DNA of 64,000 bases from the NCBI RefSeq assembly GCF_014642075.1, contig NZ_BMIK01000003.1, positions 347,566-411,565 of the forward strand, written 5' to 3'. Of this stretch, positions 56,123 to 64,000 are shown in pieces. Under the pieces are notes generated by a model, which did no database searches, had not been told where the DNA came from, and worked only from the letters and a program-made list of their open reading frames with translations. Both the position numbers and the translations under genes were made by a program. Within the stretch, counting starts at the first letter, position 1; the number at the start of each line of letters is the position of its first letter. Source of the stretch: Parapedobacter defluvii. GTDB taxonomy: Bacteria > Bacteroidota > Bacteroidia > Sphingobacteriales > Sphingobacteriaceae.

Positions 56123-57085
56123 ATGATCAACAACCTATATAGCGCTGGCAAGGCCGGCATCATAACCTGTATACTCTTCAGTCATTTCATGGGCCTCGCA
56201 CAGCCCCTGCCCCGCGCTGAGCTCAATTTCCGAAGTGACAATGACCTCTATCTATTTAATAAGCAGGATCAATATTACACCAACGGTATTTTTTTTAACA
56301 TCCGGAAGGCAGCAGACAGCACACAGTTATCCGCAAAGGAGGCCAATCGGCTATGGGGGATAACGGTAGGGCAGAAAATGTACAATGCTTACACAGCCCA
56401 GATCCGTTATATCGAAGAAGTAGACCGACCCATCACCGCTTATTTATTTGTTGCCGCCGATCTTGACCGCTACTTTACCAACGAATCCTATCTTTCTTTC
56501 AGCGTGGAACTGGGAACCATCGGGCAGCGGGCACTGGGAAGGCAATTTCAGGAAAGTATCCATAAAGTGCTTAAACTTTATGACATTGCCGGATGGCAAT
56601 ATCAATTAAAGAATGCCGCCGGTTTGGACGCTTCGGTGCAATATGGCGGCTTGCTATACCGTAATAAAGCCCATTGGCTTGATCTCTCTGCCTATGCAGA
56701 AGCGATATTGGGGCTAAATCATACCGGACTGTCGGTTGCACCAACACTGCGACTGGGTCGGATTAACCCGCTTTACCAATCGGCTCTCACATCCAGCCGG
56801 CTACAGGTAAATGGCTCAACAGCAAACAACGAATTGTTTTTTTATTATACTCCCCAGTTGCGATTTGTGGGATACGATGCGACACTACAGGGCGGCATGT
56901 TCCTCCACGATAAAGGTCCGGTAACCTATACGCCTTCCCGCTGGGTTCTGTATCATCAATTCGGCATAGCTTACGCCAATCGGCTGGTTACCCTGCGCAT
57001 GCAGTATATTTTCTATAGCAAAGAGGTGCCGGGCATGTTTTTCCGGCATCGGTATGGCTCGGTGGGAATGAGTTATCGCTTTTAA
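56123..57085 (+). CDS. LpxR family (DUF2219) outer-membrane lipid A deacylase-like protein
   Basis: About 320 aa. The signal peptide (about 1-26, ending GLAQ) leads into the LpxR-type active-site motif SDNDLYLFNKQDQYYTNG (about 38-55). The rest is a 12-strand-like beta-barrel ending in SVGMSYRF. LpxR removes the 3'-O-linked acyloxyacyl chain of lipid A. I put the start at 56123, since GGGGAG lies 7 bp before it; an ATG at 56099 is in frame. Its stop overlaps the convergent arfB gene by 4 bp. Confidence 0.86.
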   Translation: MINNLYSAGKAGIITCILFSHFMGLAQPLPRAELNFRSDNDLYLFNKQDQYYTNGIFFNIRKAADSTQLSAKEANRLWGITVGQKMYNAYTAQIRYIEEVDRPITAYLFVAADLDRYFTNESYLSFSVELGTIGQRALGRQFQESIHKVLKLYDIAGWQYQLKNAAGLDASVQYGGLLYRNKAHWLDLSAYAEAILGLNHTGLSVAPTLRLGRINPLYQSALTSSRLQVNGSTANNELFFYYTPQLRFVGYDATLQGGMFLHDKGPVTYTPSRWVLYHQFGIAYANRLVTLRMQYIFYSKEVPGMFFRHRYGSVGMSYRF

Positions 57086-57501
57086 AGCCAATCTTTCTTC
57101 CGGTTGATTTTCCGCAATGCTTGCTGACGCTTGGCGTCAAGGCGTTTTTGAACAGCCGCTTTGGAAGGTTTGGTAGCTTTTCGGGGTTTGTCGGTCCGCA
57201 GGGCATGGTCCAGTAACTCCACTAGCTTTTGAACGGCAATTTCCTTATTCTGCAATTGGCTGCGTGTTTCCTGACTGACAACCTGCAGACGCCCATCTGC
57301 CTGCAACCGGCTGGCAAGACGACGCCGAATACGGTCCTTTTCCACTGCTGAAAAGAACGTCACCGCATCCATGTCAAACAGCAGCGTGACTTTTGTCTCC
57401 ACCTTATTGACGTGCTGCCCACCACTGCCACCGCTCCGGGAGGTCTGAAACGACACAAAAGGCCGCAATGCCTCCGCATCAATCCGCTTAATCCGTGTCA
57501 T
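57082..57501 (-). CDS. arfB: Alternative ribosome-rescue factor ArfB
   Basis: A 139-aa class-I release-factor-like protein. The GGQ motif (27-29) is in RSGGSGGQHVNKVETKV, and the C-terminal tail is basic (KRLDAKRQQALRKINRKKDW), which in ArfB enters the empty mRNA channel. It hydrolyses peptidyl-tRNA on stalled ribosomes. Its start overlaps the stop of the symporter gene by four bases (ATGA). Confidence 0.95.
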   Translation of the reverse strand: MTRIKRIDAEALRPFVSFQTSRSGGSGGQHVNKVETKVTLLFDMDAVTFFSAVEKDRIRRRLASRLQADGRLQVVSQETRSQLQNKEIAVQKLVELLDHALRTDKPRKATKPSKAAVQKRLDAKRQQALRKINRKKDWL

Positions 57502-58754
57502 CCGTTTTCTATCCCCTCTGTGTTCAATCCTTTACGGCCTAGCGCAAACCGGCTTACCAACATGGCCGCTACCGTATCGCCCGTGGCATTTAGCAGGGTA
57601 GCGATGGGATCTACCAGCGTGCCGATAATCATAACGGCGGGAATGGCCTCCGTAGGCAGTCCATAGACCGAAATCATCAGCATCTCACCGATGTAGCCAC
57701 CGTTGGGAATTCCACCGGCTACAATGCTGACCAGTACAGTGATACCAAGTGCAGTAATCAGGGTTGCAGGTTCGAAAAAATCCCGGCCGATGAGCACAAA
57801 CGCCACATAAATTTTAACAATGCTTGACATCGACGACCCATTCTTATGCAAGGTGGTTCCCAATGGAATAACCACGTTCGCGACTGAAGCAGGGATGCCC
57901 ATCCGGGGTGCCGCGGCGAGGTTGACAGGCATCGTGGCGATACTGCTGCACGTGCTGATGGCGGTTGCCGAAGGTAAGATGTTATTTTTCCAATAACGGT
58001 CGACACCCGACCTGCCCCCTGCAATGTAAGCATACAGGCTAAAAAACACCAGAAAATAAAATGCTCCCAGTAGGTAGTACAAGCCCAGGGGCTTGGCGTA
58101 AAAACCAAAAAGTTCGGGTCCAATCGTACCCACCTGATAGGCAAAATAGGCGCCGAGACCTAGCGGCGCAATCTTCATGATCAGAATAAGCAGGTGTTTC
58201 ATCACCTCATTTCCCGATGATAAAAATTTCCTGAAGGAATCACCTGCCTGCCCTGAACGCATAGCAGCAACCCCCGTAAGGAAGGAGAAGATCACAAACG
58301 CCAGCATATTTTCCCGGGAAAGCAACTTATAAAACTCATCCACGGAAACAAACCTGACCAATTTATCACCCCACGTATCGTCCGAACCGGCTTGCAGGAG
58401 CTCACTTACCGACTCCGCCGGAACCTGCGGTGCCTCAACGGGAAAAAACCACAAAACCACCATCGTACAAAGTGCTGCAATAACGATGGTAGACAGGAAC
58501 ACGCCGGCCATGACTGAAATAATACGCCCTAATTTCTGTGAGCCGTCGATATTTGCCACCGCCGAAGAAATGGCAAAAAACAGCAACGGAACTACCGCAG
58601 CAAACAACAGATTGAGGAAAACATCCCCCAAAGGCTTTAGCCACCCCACCGCTTCCGGAAAAAAAACACCTACAATGCTACCCAGTACGATACCAAGAAG
58701 CAGAAGCAGTATGCCTCCATAATTCTCCAAAAATCGGGACAGTTTGTTTTGCAT
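57498..58754 (-). CDS. Dicarboxylate/amino acid:cation symporter (DAACS)
   Basis: A 418-aa secondary transporter of the glutamate/dicarboxylate family. The conserved re-entrant loop with serines (SATAISTCSSIATMPVNL) and the downstream VVIPLGTTLHKNGSSM motif are intact, along with eight TM segments. It imports C4-dicarboxylates or acidic amino acids with Na+ or H+. The start is ATG 58754. Confidence 0.94.
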   Translation of the reverse strand: MQNKLSRFLENYGGILLLLLGIVLGSIVGVFFPEAVGWLKPLGDVFLNLLFAAVVPLLFFAISSAVANIDGSQKLGRIISVMAGVFLSTIVIAALCTMVVLWFFPVEAPQVPAESVSELLQAGSDDTWGDKLVRFVSVDEFYKLLSRENMLAFVIFSFLTGVAAMRSGQAGDSFRKFLSSGNEVMKHLLILIMKIAPLGLGAYFAYQVGTIGPELFGFYAKPLGLYYLLGAFYFLVFFSLYAYIAGGRSGVDRYWKNNILPSATAISTCSSIATMPVNLAAAPRMGIPASVANVVIPLGTTLHKNGSSMSSIVKIYVAFVLIGRDFFEPATLITALGITVLVSIVAGGIPNGGYIGEMLMISVYGLPTEAIPAVMIIGTLVDPIATLLNATGDTVAAMLVSRFALGRKGLNTEGIENG

Positions 58755-58812
58755 ATTCTTTATGGCTACTAAAATAGGAGAAATATTTTATATGCCCTTT
58801 TTATAGATCAGA

Positions 58813-60087
58813 ATGGTACTTTTGTTTATGATCTTAGTCGCCACAACTACGCCATGGATATCCAATGATGCGGTAGTCTTTGGACTTCTGATGGCCATCC
58901 TCGCATTGGTTTTCTACACATCTTCTTTGTCTTCCCGTTTTTTCAAACGGCTGTATGCGATTCTGCCCCCACTCCTGCTGTGTTATTTTATTCCTGGACT
59001 GCTGAACTCAGCGGGAATTATCGACGGAAAAAATTCAGCAATCTATGGCGTAAGCTCCAACTACCTGCTGCCTGCCTGCTTGGTGCTGTTTACTTTAAGC
59101 CTTAACCTGCCGGAACTTTGGAAGCTGCGCAAACAGGCGGGCGTCATGTTTGCAGCAACCGTCGTAAGCGTCATGCTGGGGGGTGCTTTTGCCGTGTATG
59201 TGGTTGGCCTATTTGCCCCCGAAATTGTCGGTGGGGAAGGGCCTAATGAGGTTTGGCGCGGACTCGCTACCCTGGCCGGTTCCTGGATCGGTGGTGGGGC
59301 AAACCAAGCTGCACTGTACCGGATTTTTGAGCCGTCACCGGAATTATTTTCAGCCACCATCGCGGTGGATGTATTTATAGCGTATGGATACATGGCATTG
59401 CTTTTATTTGGCGCGGGCAAAGCGGAACGGATGAATCGCTTTTTCCGTGCGGATAACCGTGCCGTGGAGGAACTGACAGGCCGAATGGAAGCCTATAGCA
59501 AAGCCAATACACGTATCTCCGAAGTAAAAGACCTGATGATTATGCTGGGTTTGGCCTTTGGTACCACCGGCATCGCCCATTGGGCGGGTACCTTTATTGC
59601 CGACTGGGTAAAAACGAATGCACCGGATCTGGACAAATTCAGCCTCACCTCTGATTTTTTTTGGATCATTCTCATCGCCACGATTTTGGGCATTCTGCTG
59701 TCAACGACCAAGGCAAGGCAGTTAGAGGGGGCAGGTGCATCCAAACTCGGAACGGTGCTTCTTTACGTGCTGATCGCTTCCATTGGCATGCAGATGGATA
59801 TCTTGGCCATACTGGACAATCCAGGGTTATTCTTAGTTGGAATTACCTGGATGTTATTTCACGTCAGTTTTCTGGCAGTGGTCGGCTGGCTGATCCGTGC
59901 ACCTTTTTTCTTTTTTGCCGTATCCAGCATGTCCAACATCGGCGGGGTGGCTTCGGCGTCCGCTACAGCCGCCGCATTCCATCCATCGTTGGTCTCTGTT
60001 GGTGTCATTCTCTCGGTTTGCGCTTACGCGGTTGGCACCTACGCAGGTTATCTGTGCGGCATTCTTATGCAATTGGCTTCTCCTTAA
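58813..60087 (+). CDS. DUF819 family membrane protein
   Basis: A 424-aa protein with about ten TM segments. GSWIGGGANQAALYRIF and SSMSNIGGVASASATAAAFHPSLVSVG are the repeated glycine-rich blocks of the DUF819 (YjcL) family, which resembles secondary transporters with an inverted repeat. Substrate unknown. It is divergent from the DAACS symporter and is convergent with the M56-TonB gene across a shared terminator. Confidence 0.9.
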   Translation: MVLLFMILVATTTPWISNDAVVFGLLMAILALVFYTSSLSSRFFKRLYAILPPLLLCYFIPGLLNSAGIIDGKNSAIYGVSSNYLLPACLVLFTLSLNLPELWKLRKQAGVMFAATVVSVMLGGAFAVYVVGLFAPEIVGGEGPNEVWRGLATLAGSWIGGGANQAALYRIFEPSPELFSATIAVDVFIAYGYMALLLFGAGKAERMNRFFRADNRAVEELTGRMEAYSKANTRISEVKDLMIMLGLAFGTTGIAHWAGTFIADWVKTNAPDLDKFSLTSDFFWIILIATILGILLSTTKARQLEGAGASKLGTVLLYVLIASIGMQMDILAILDNPGLFLVGITWMLFHVSFLAVVGWLIRAPFFFFAVSSMSNIGGVASASATAAAFHPSLVSVGVILSVCAYAVGTYAGYLCGILMQLASP

Positions 60088-60096
60088 ACGAAAAAA

Positions 60097-60116
60097 GCCC
60101 GGCCAATTGGCCGGGC
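60097..60116. terminator. Terminator shared by DUF819 and M56-TonB genes
   Basis: A perfect 20-bp palindrome (GCCCGGCC AATT GGCCGGGC). The minus strand has TTTTTT right after it, 5 bp past the M56-TonB stop, so it mainly serves that gene; the plus-strand side has no T-run. Confidence 0.88.
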
Positions 60117-60121
60117 GGATC

Positions 60122-61780
60122 TCACTGTTGCAGGTTTAGCCGGATAGGTAACGTGTAGGCTACCCGGACCGGTTGTCCATTTTGAATACCGGGCGACCAT
60201 TTTTGACCGTTCCTGACCACACGCAATGCGGCATCACCGGTGCCATATCCGAGATCTTCTATAAGTCTGATATCCGTTAAGCTGCCGTCCTTCTCCACGA
60301 TAAAAGAAACCAGTAGTTTCCCGTTTATTTCCGCCTCGATTGCTTCCTGTGGATAATCGTAGTTTTTGGCGATATACTCCATGAACGCTCGCATACCTCC
60401 CTGTGGTTCAGGGTTGACCTCAACCGACTGGAATACCTGATTGCCAGACACAGCGTCTTTCAGGATAGTTTTTGCCTCTTCGTTTTGCTTCGCATTTTGT
60501 CCTGCCCTTGTAGATTTTGGTTCCGAACGACGGGTGACTTTGGGAGGGAAACCTACGATCACTATGGGACTCAGGATGGTATATTCTGCAGGAACCGGAG
60601 GTGGCGGTGGTAGCATTTCGTCGGACATACCTCCTTTCCCCGAAAGACGGAATTCTATGGTTGCCAAGTATTTGCCAGTTGGAGCTAAGCTATCCACACG
60701 CTTGGATTGCAAAACCCGCAGCACCTGTTCTTGCTGCCCTTCCCATAATTCATTCAGGAACTTGATATGCTCAATATGCCCATTTTCAGCTTTTTCAAAG
60801 GTAAAAGCCAAAGCTCCTTGTTTTTTATCGCGTATCGCCTCCTGGGCATAAGGAACATTCTTACCTATTTGTTCGCTAAACAGCTTGATATTTTCAGCCA
60901 CACTGACCAATCCACCCACCGTATCCGCTACGGGTTCTACCGACAACGATGGCTGTCTGCCATTTGATTGCTGCTGGTTACAAGCAATGGAGAAAACTCC
61001 CAATATCCCGATCACCGGCAGCAACAGGGCGTACCGAAGTAAGCTACGCGTGCGGGATTTATCCCGCAACAGCATCGACACACGGCGTTTTAACCAACGT
61101 TTGTTTGAAAATGTATGGGAAAGGACGACCGGCTCGACACCCATCGCTCTCGCCACCAGCAACTCAGCATACCCCAGCTTATCACCGTCCGCAGTCATCC
61201 CATCGGCGATGTATTCATGTTGCATCCGAAGGGCATGTTCGTAACAATATACAATTGGATTAAACCAATTAACGATTTTGACAAGCTGCATCACGATGAG
61301 GTCCACACTATGCCATTCCTTTGCGTGCACTTTCTCGTGTGCTTCAATCTGTTCATACCCCACCAGGTTTTTATCGACACGGATCGCACCAAAAAATGAG
61401 AAGGCAGCACCCGGCCGGAATGTCCGCAGCCGATGAAGCGTCCGCTCCATGCGCAACAGAAAAAACAGGAATGATATGGCACAGCCTATCGCATATATCG
61501 CTACCAGTACCTTTTTCCAATCCAGGGATTCGGGTTGGGATACATCAACCGCACCGGCCTCCACGACAACCGGCTCACCGTTGCCGATCAGGTATTGAGG
61601 ATACGCGTTGGGATAAGCGTACCAAGCAGAAATATCCAATGCAGGCAAGACAAACGCCAAAACCAACCCGCCCAGCAAACACGCGCGGTTCCATCGGAAA
61701 AAAGTCTGATTACGTAATGCCACCCAATAAAAGGCAAAAAAAATGGCTAGATAAAGATTAGCCAAGATTAAATAAAACAT
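60122..61780 (-). CDS. M56 (BlaR1-like) metallopeptidase fused to TonB-type C-terminal domains
   Basis: A 552-aa membrane protein. Four TM segments lie in residues 1-270. The zinc site is AHEKVHAKEWHS (HEKVH, 148-152) with Glu189 (HEYIAD) as the third ligand. The periplasmic part has a TonB_C domain at about 461-550 (YPQEAIEAEINGKLLVSF) and a second, degenerate copy at about 300-379 (YAQEAIRDKKQGALAFTF). A proline-rich stretch PPPPPVPAEY lies between them. It is 2 bp after the blaI-like gene. By analogy with BlaR1 it should cleave that repressor on receiving an envelope signal. Confidence 0.9.
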   Translation of the reverse strand: MFYLILANLYLAIFFAFYWVALRNQTFFRWNRACLLGGLVLAFVLPALDISAWYAYPNAYPQYLIGNGEPVVVEAGAVDVSQPESLDWKKVLVAIYAIGCAISFLFFLLRMERTLHRLRTFRPGAAFSFFGAIRVDKNLVGYEQIEAHEKVHAKEWHSVDLIVMQLVKIVNWFNPIVYCYEHALRMQHEYIADGMTADGDKLGYAELLVARAMGVEPVVLSHTFSNKRWLKRRVSMLLRDKSRTRSLLRYALLLPVIGILGVFSIACNQQQSNGRQPSLSVEPVADTVGGLVSVAENIKLFSEQIGKNVPYAQEAIRDKKQGALAFTFEKAENGHIEHIKFLNELWEGQQEQVLRVLQSKRVDSLAPTGKYLATIEFRLSGKGGMSDEMLPPPPPVPAEYTILSPIVIVGFPPKVTRRSEPKSTRAGQNAKQNEEAKTILKDAVSGNQVFQSVEVNPEPQGGMRAFMEYIAKNYDYPQEAIEAEINGKLLVSFIVEKDGSLTDIRLIEDLGYGTGDAALRVVRNGQKWSPGIQNGQPVRVAYTLPIRLNLQQ

Positions 61781-61782
61781 AG

Positions 61783-62166
61783 CTACCTCTCCTTTTTCTT
61801 CTTTGCTTCTTCAAGCATTTTCAACAGGTCATCCGCATCCTGTAGGTCAAGTTTCTTCTCTTCTACAAAGAACGACAGCATATTCCTTGCTGAATTATCA
61901 AAATATCCATGCAAGAGCTTGCGGGTCGCAAACGTGCGGTACGCTTCTTTCGATACCAGCGGATAATAGCGGTGGCTCTTGCCAAAGGCTTCGTGAGCGA
62001 CAAAGCCTTTCGTTTCCAAGATCCGTACAATGGTGGATACGGTGTTATATGCAGGCTTGGGAGCGGGTAATTTATCAATAATATCTTTGACAAATGCCTT
62101 GTCCAGTTCCCATAACTCCTGCATAATCTGTTCCTCCACACGGGTTAATTCCTTTAATTCCTTCAT
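61783..62166 (-). CDS. BlaI/MecI/CopY family repressor
   Basis: About 127 aa with the winged-helix N-terminus LTRVEEQIMQELWELDKAFV, then AYNTVSTIVRILETKGFVAH and a C-terminal dimerisation helix. The protease-sensitive junction of BlaI is expected near the middle. I set the start at ATG 62166 (a TTG at 62184 is in frame). It is the first gene of the repressor-peptidase operon, and a dyad in its promoter could be its own operator. Confidence 0.93.
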   Translation of the reverse strand: MKELKELTRVEEQIMQELWELDKAFVKDIIDKLPAPKPAYNTVSTIVRILETKGFVAHEAFGKSHRYYPLVSKEAYRTFATRKLLHGYFDNSARNMLSFFVEEKKLDLQDADDLLKMLEEAKKKKER

Positions 62167-62249
62167 ATATTTACCGTCTATCAATCATTAATCCTAAATC
62201 GCCCAACTTAAAAATACTTCAATACTTTAGACATTGAATATCTACCCTA

Positions 62250-62280
62250 CAAACATAAAACTAATTATTTAGTTTTACAA
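62250..62280 (-). promoter_or_regulatory. blaI promoter with embedded operator-like dyad
   Basis: On the minus strand TATGTTTG (62257-62250) is an exact -7 element and TTG (62280-62278) a -33 element, 20 bp apart. Between them sits a 20-bp dyad, AAAACTAA TTAT TTAGTTTT (62257-62276). A repressor bound there would block RNA polymerase. A half-site TTAGTT is at 62289-62294. Confidence 0.55.
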
Positions 62281-62396
62281 TTAATTTTTTAGTTATCTGC
62301 AAGTGATCCGGTAGTATCCCAATCTTTTTACGTTTACATGAATATCGCGTCGGAAAATTTATACGTACTTTGCACTCGATTACTTAGAGGGAGCAC

Positions 62397-63533
62397 ATGA
62401 AGATAGGCATCGTATGTTATCCCACCTTCGGTGGAAGCGGCGTAGTAGCCACGGAATTAGGCAAGGCACTGGCAGCCAATGGGCATCAGATCCATTTTAT
62501 TACCTATAGCCAGCCCGCCCGGCTGGATTTCTTTTCCGAGAATCTCTATTACCACGAGGTGACCATATCCAAATATCCTTTGTTCGACTTTCCGCCTTAC
62601 GAATTGGCACTGGCGAGCAAACTGGTAGATGTGGTCCGGTTTGAAAAGTTGGATATATTGCATGTACATTATGCCATTCCCCATGCTTCCGCAGCATTCA
62701 TGGCCAAGCAGATCCTGGCCACCTACGGCATCCATATACCGGTGGTAACTACCCTGCATGGCACGGATATTACATTGGTGGGCAAAGACGCCAGCTACAG
62801 TCCGGTGGTGACGTTTTCCATTAACCAATCGGATGGGGTAACAGCGGTATCGAATAATTTAAAGGAGGAAACGCTTAACTACTTCGACGTGAAGCGGGAA
62901 ATCCGGGTGATCCCCAACTTTGTTGACCTAAGCCGTTTCAGTCTGAAGCCCCGGCAGCACTTCAAACAGGCTATTGCACCGGGCGATGAGCGCATCCTCG
63001 TGCATACATCCAATTTCCGGAAAGTAAAGCGTACCACAGATGTAATCCGCATCTTCAAAAAAGTACAGGAAAAAATCCCCAGCAAATTGCTGATGGTGGG
63101 CGATGGTCCCGAGCGTACCCATGCCGAACAGTTATCGCGTGAGCTGGGTGTTGACAAAGACATCCGTTTTCTTGGTAAGCAGGATGCGATCGAAGAAATT
63201 CTATCCGTATCGGATTTATTCATCATTCCTTCGGGTTCGGAAAGTTTCGGCCTTGCCGCGCTGGAAGCCATGGCATGCAAAGTGCCGGTCATCTCATCCA
63301 ATACAGGAGGCCTGCCCGAATTAAACGTAGATGGAGTAACCGGTTACCTCAGTGATGTGGGAGATGTAGATGCAATGGCCACGAATGCCATCCACATCCT
63401 GGAAGACAACACCCGTTTGGAGCAATTCAAGGAGGCCGCCCTTGAACGAGCTAAAGACTTTCAGCTGGCGAATATCATGCCTTTGTATGAACAGTATTAC
63501 AGCGAATTAGTCAACGAAAAAACCCATTCATAG
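62397..63533 (+). CDS. bshA: N-acetyl-alpha-D-glucosaminyl L-malate synthase BshA
   Basis: A 378-aa GT4-type glycosyltransferase. The N-terminal YPTFGGSGVVATELGKALA, TTLHGTDITLVG and the C-terminal GSESFGLAALEAMACKVPVI are characteristic of BshA, which joins UDP-GlcNAc and L-malate in the first step of bacillithiol synthesis. GAGGGAG lies just before the start. The other bacillithiol genes (bshB, bshC) are not in the window. Confidence 0.93.
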   Translation: MKIGIVCYPTFGGSGVVATELGKALAANGHQIHFITYSQPARLDFFSENLYYHEVTISKYPLFDFPPYELALASKLVDVVRFEKLDILHVHYAIPHASAAFMAKQILATYGIHIPVVTTLHGTDITLVGKDASYSPVVTFSINQSDGVTAVSNNLKEETLNYFDVKREIRVIPNFVDLSRFSLKPRQHFKQAIAPGDERILVHTSNFRKVKRTTDVIRIFKKVQEKIPSKLLMVGDGPERTHAEQLSRELGVDKDIRFLGKQDAIEEILSVSDLFIIPSGSESFGLAALEAMACKVPVISSNTGGLPELNVDGVTGYLSDVGDVDAMATNAIHILEDNTRLEQFKEAALERAKDFQLANIMPLYEQYYSELVNEKTHS

Positions 63534-63902
63534 AACGTTTCGGAAAAGCCCGTTTACAGACGATGCTAGATTCAAATAAGGAATAATACGTATTGTGATT
63601 ACCATTGCCGCGTGTATGGCCATACATGTGGTAATGCTTTTTGCCCTCCGCTCTAAATCAAACGGTTGCGCGAATTACGCAACCGTTTGACTGACATCCG
63701 TACTTTTAAATGTAAAACAAATAACAGTCATTTGTAACGACGGATATCGACGAGTTAGCCAATTATAACATAAAAATTGAGGTCATTTTTCGGAACGCCT
63801 TAATCTTGTGTGGATATCACAGGTATTTGAGGCCCTGTTGAGGAAAATAAGTTAATAAGTATCTTATAGGACTAGCCACAAAAAAATTAGAATAAACCGT
63901 AT
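63534..63902. other. Intergenic region with a 13-bp inverted repeat
   Basis: About 370 bp with no gene that I can support. A perfect 13-bp inverted repeat (TCAAACGGTTGCG at 63658-63670 with CGCAACCGTTTGA at 63678-63690, 7-nt loop) lies in it. No T-run follows, so it is either a weak terminator for bshA or a regulatory or processing hairpin. Nothing else stands out. Confidence 0.6.
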
Positions 63903-64000
63903 ATGAAAATCAAAATTATATTTACCGTTTCCTGTTTGGTTGCCGTCATCGTGGGCTGTCAGGCTCCGCTCGTACTGCAGCCGCTTGACTATACCGAGAA
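63903..64000 (+). CDS. Lipoprotein, 5' part only (cut by right edge)
   Basis: An ATG at 63903 opens a frame to the edge. The 32 visible residues form a lipoprotein signal peptide, with TVSCLVAVIVGC ending in the lipidation cysteine near residue 19, followed by QAPLVLQPLDY. The function lies beyond the window. Confidence 0.65.
   Translation, partial: MKIKIIFTVSCLVAVIVGCQAPLVLQPLDYTE

Noticed and set aside
1..64000. tRNA, rRNA, insertion sequence or prophage
   Set aside because: I looked for T-loop consensus, transposase DDE/HUH motifs, integrases and phage structural genes and saw none. A tRNAscan and ISfinder run would settle this.

Overview
The window looks like a chromosomal segment of a Bacteroidota bacterium, most likely Sphingobacteriaceae-like (Sphingobacterium, Parapedobacter or Pedobacter relatives). 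The signs are a SusC/SusD pair beside glycoside hydrolases, several TonB-dependent receptors, promoters of the TAnnTTTG (-7) type, few strong Shine-Dalgarno sites, bacillithiol synthesis (bshA) and a BlaI/M56-TonB pair. There are no phage, IS, CRISPR, rRNA or tRNA genes that I can recognise. Genus assignment is inference.

Layout. 1-0.9 kb: a lipoprotein cut by the left edge. 1-3.2 kb: queH, an exported dienelactone-hydrolase-like enzyme and an exported thiol peroxidase. 3.3-12.8 kb: a minus-strand polysaccharide utilisation locus (six-hairpin glycosidase, GH78 rhamnosidase-like enzyme, SusC, SusD) ending in a 13-bp hairpin. 13-18 kb: the fatty-acid initiation cluster DUF177-rpmF-plsX-fabH-accB-accC. 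18-21 kb: tatC, rpiB and an M28 peptidase. 21.0-21.7 kb: a gene-free, hairpin-rich stretch. 21.7-28.5 kb: miaB, a sigma-54 activator, lptE-like, a TPR-like protein, secG, groES and groEL.

28.6-33.5 kb: a GSDH-like lipoprotein, dtd and a MazG-like gene in one operon, then a TonB-dependent receptor behind a clear TPP riboswitch. 33.5-40.2 kb: a sugar-oxidation operon (TIM-barrel epimerase, Gfo/Idh/MocA oxidoreductase, and a very large ThuA/beta-propeller/cupredoxin lipoprotein) divergent from an AraC regulator. 40.2-45.4 kb: another TonB receptor, an acyl-CoA dehydrogenase, an EcsC protein and a 1-Cys-type peroxiredoxin. 45.5-47.3 kb: an ECF sigma factor followed by a membrane protein that joins an anti-sigma-like N-terminus to a trypsin-like protease. 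47.4-52.2 kb: MFS transporter, polyprenyl synthase, omega-amidase-like hydrolase, a small membrane protein, and a second ECF sigma factor with an overlapping multi-TM partner. 52.3-56 kb: ccmE (with a CxxxY heme motif), ccmF and a DUF2520 protein. 56-60 kb: LpxR-like outer-membrane protein, arfB, a dicarboxylate symporter and a DUF819 protein. 60.1-63.5 kb: M56 peptidase-TonB fusion, BlaI repressor with a candidate operator inside its promoter, and bshA. The right edge cuts another lipoprotein.

The most interesting items are the sigma factor/protease-fused anti-sigma pair, the BlaI/M56 unit with duplicated TonB_C-like domains and a self-operator, the heme-free cupredoxin-ended ThuA protein, the CxxxY CcmE, and the structured gene-free region near 21 kb. 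I did not find a clearly new defence or mobile system.
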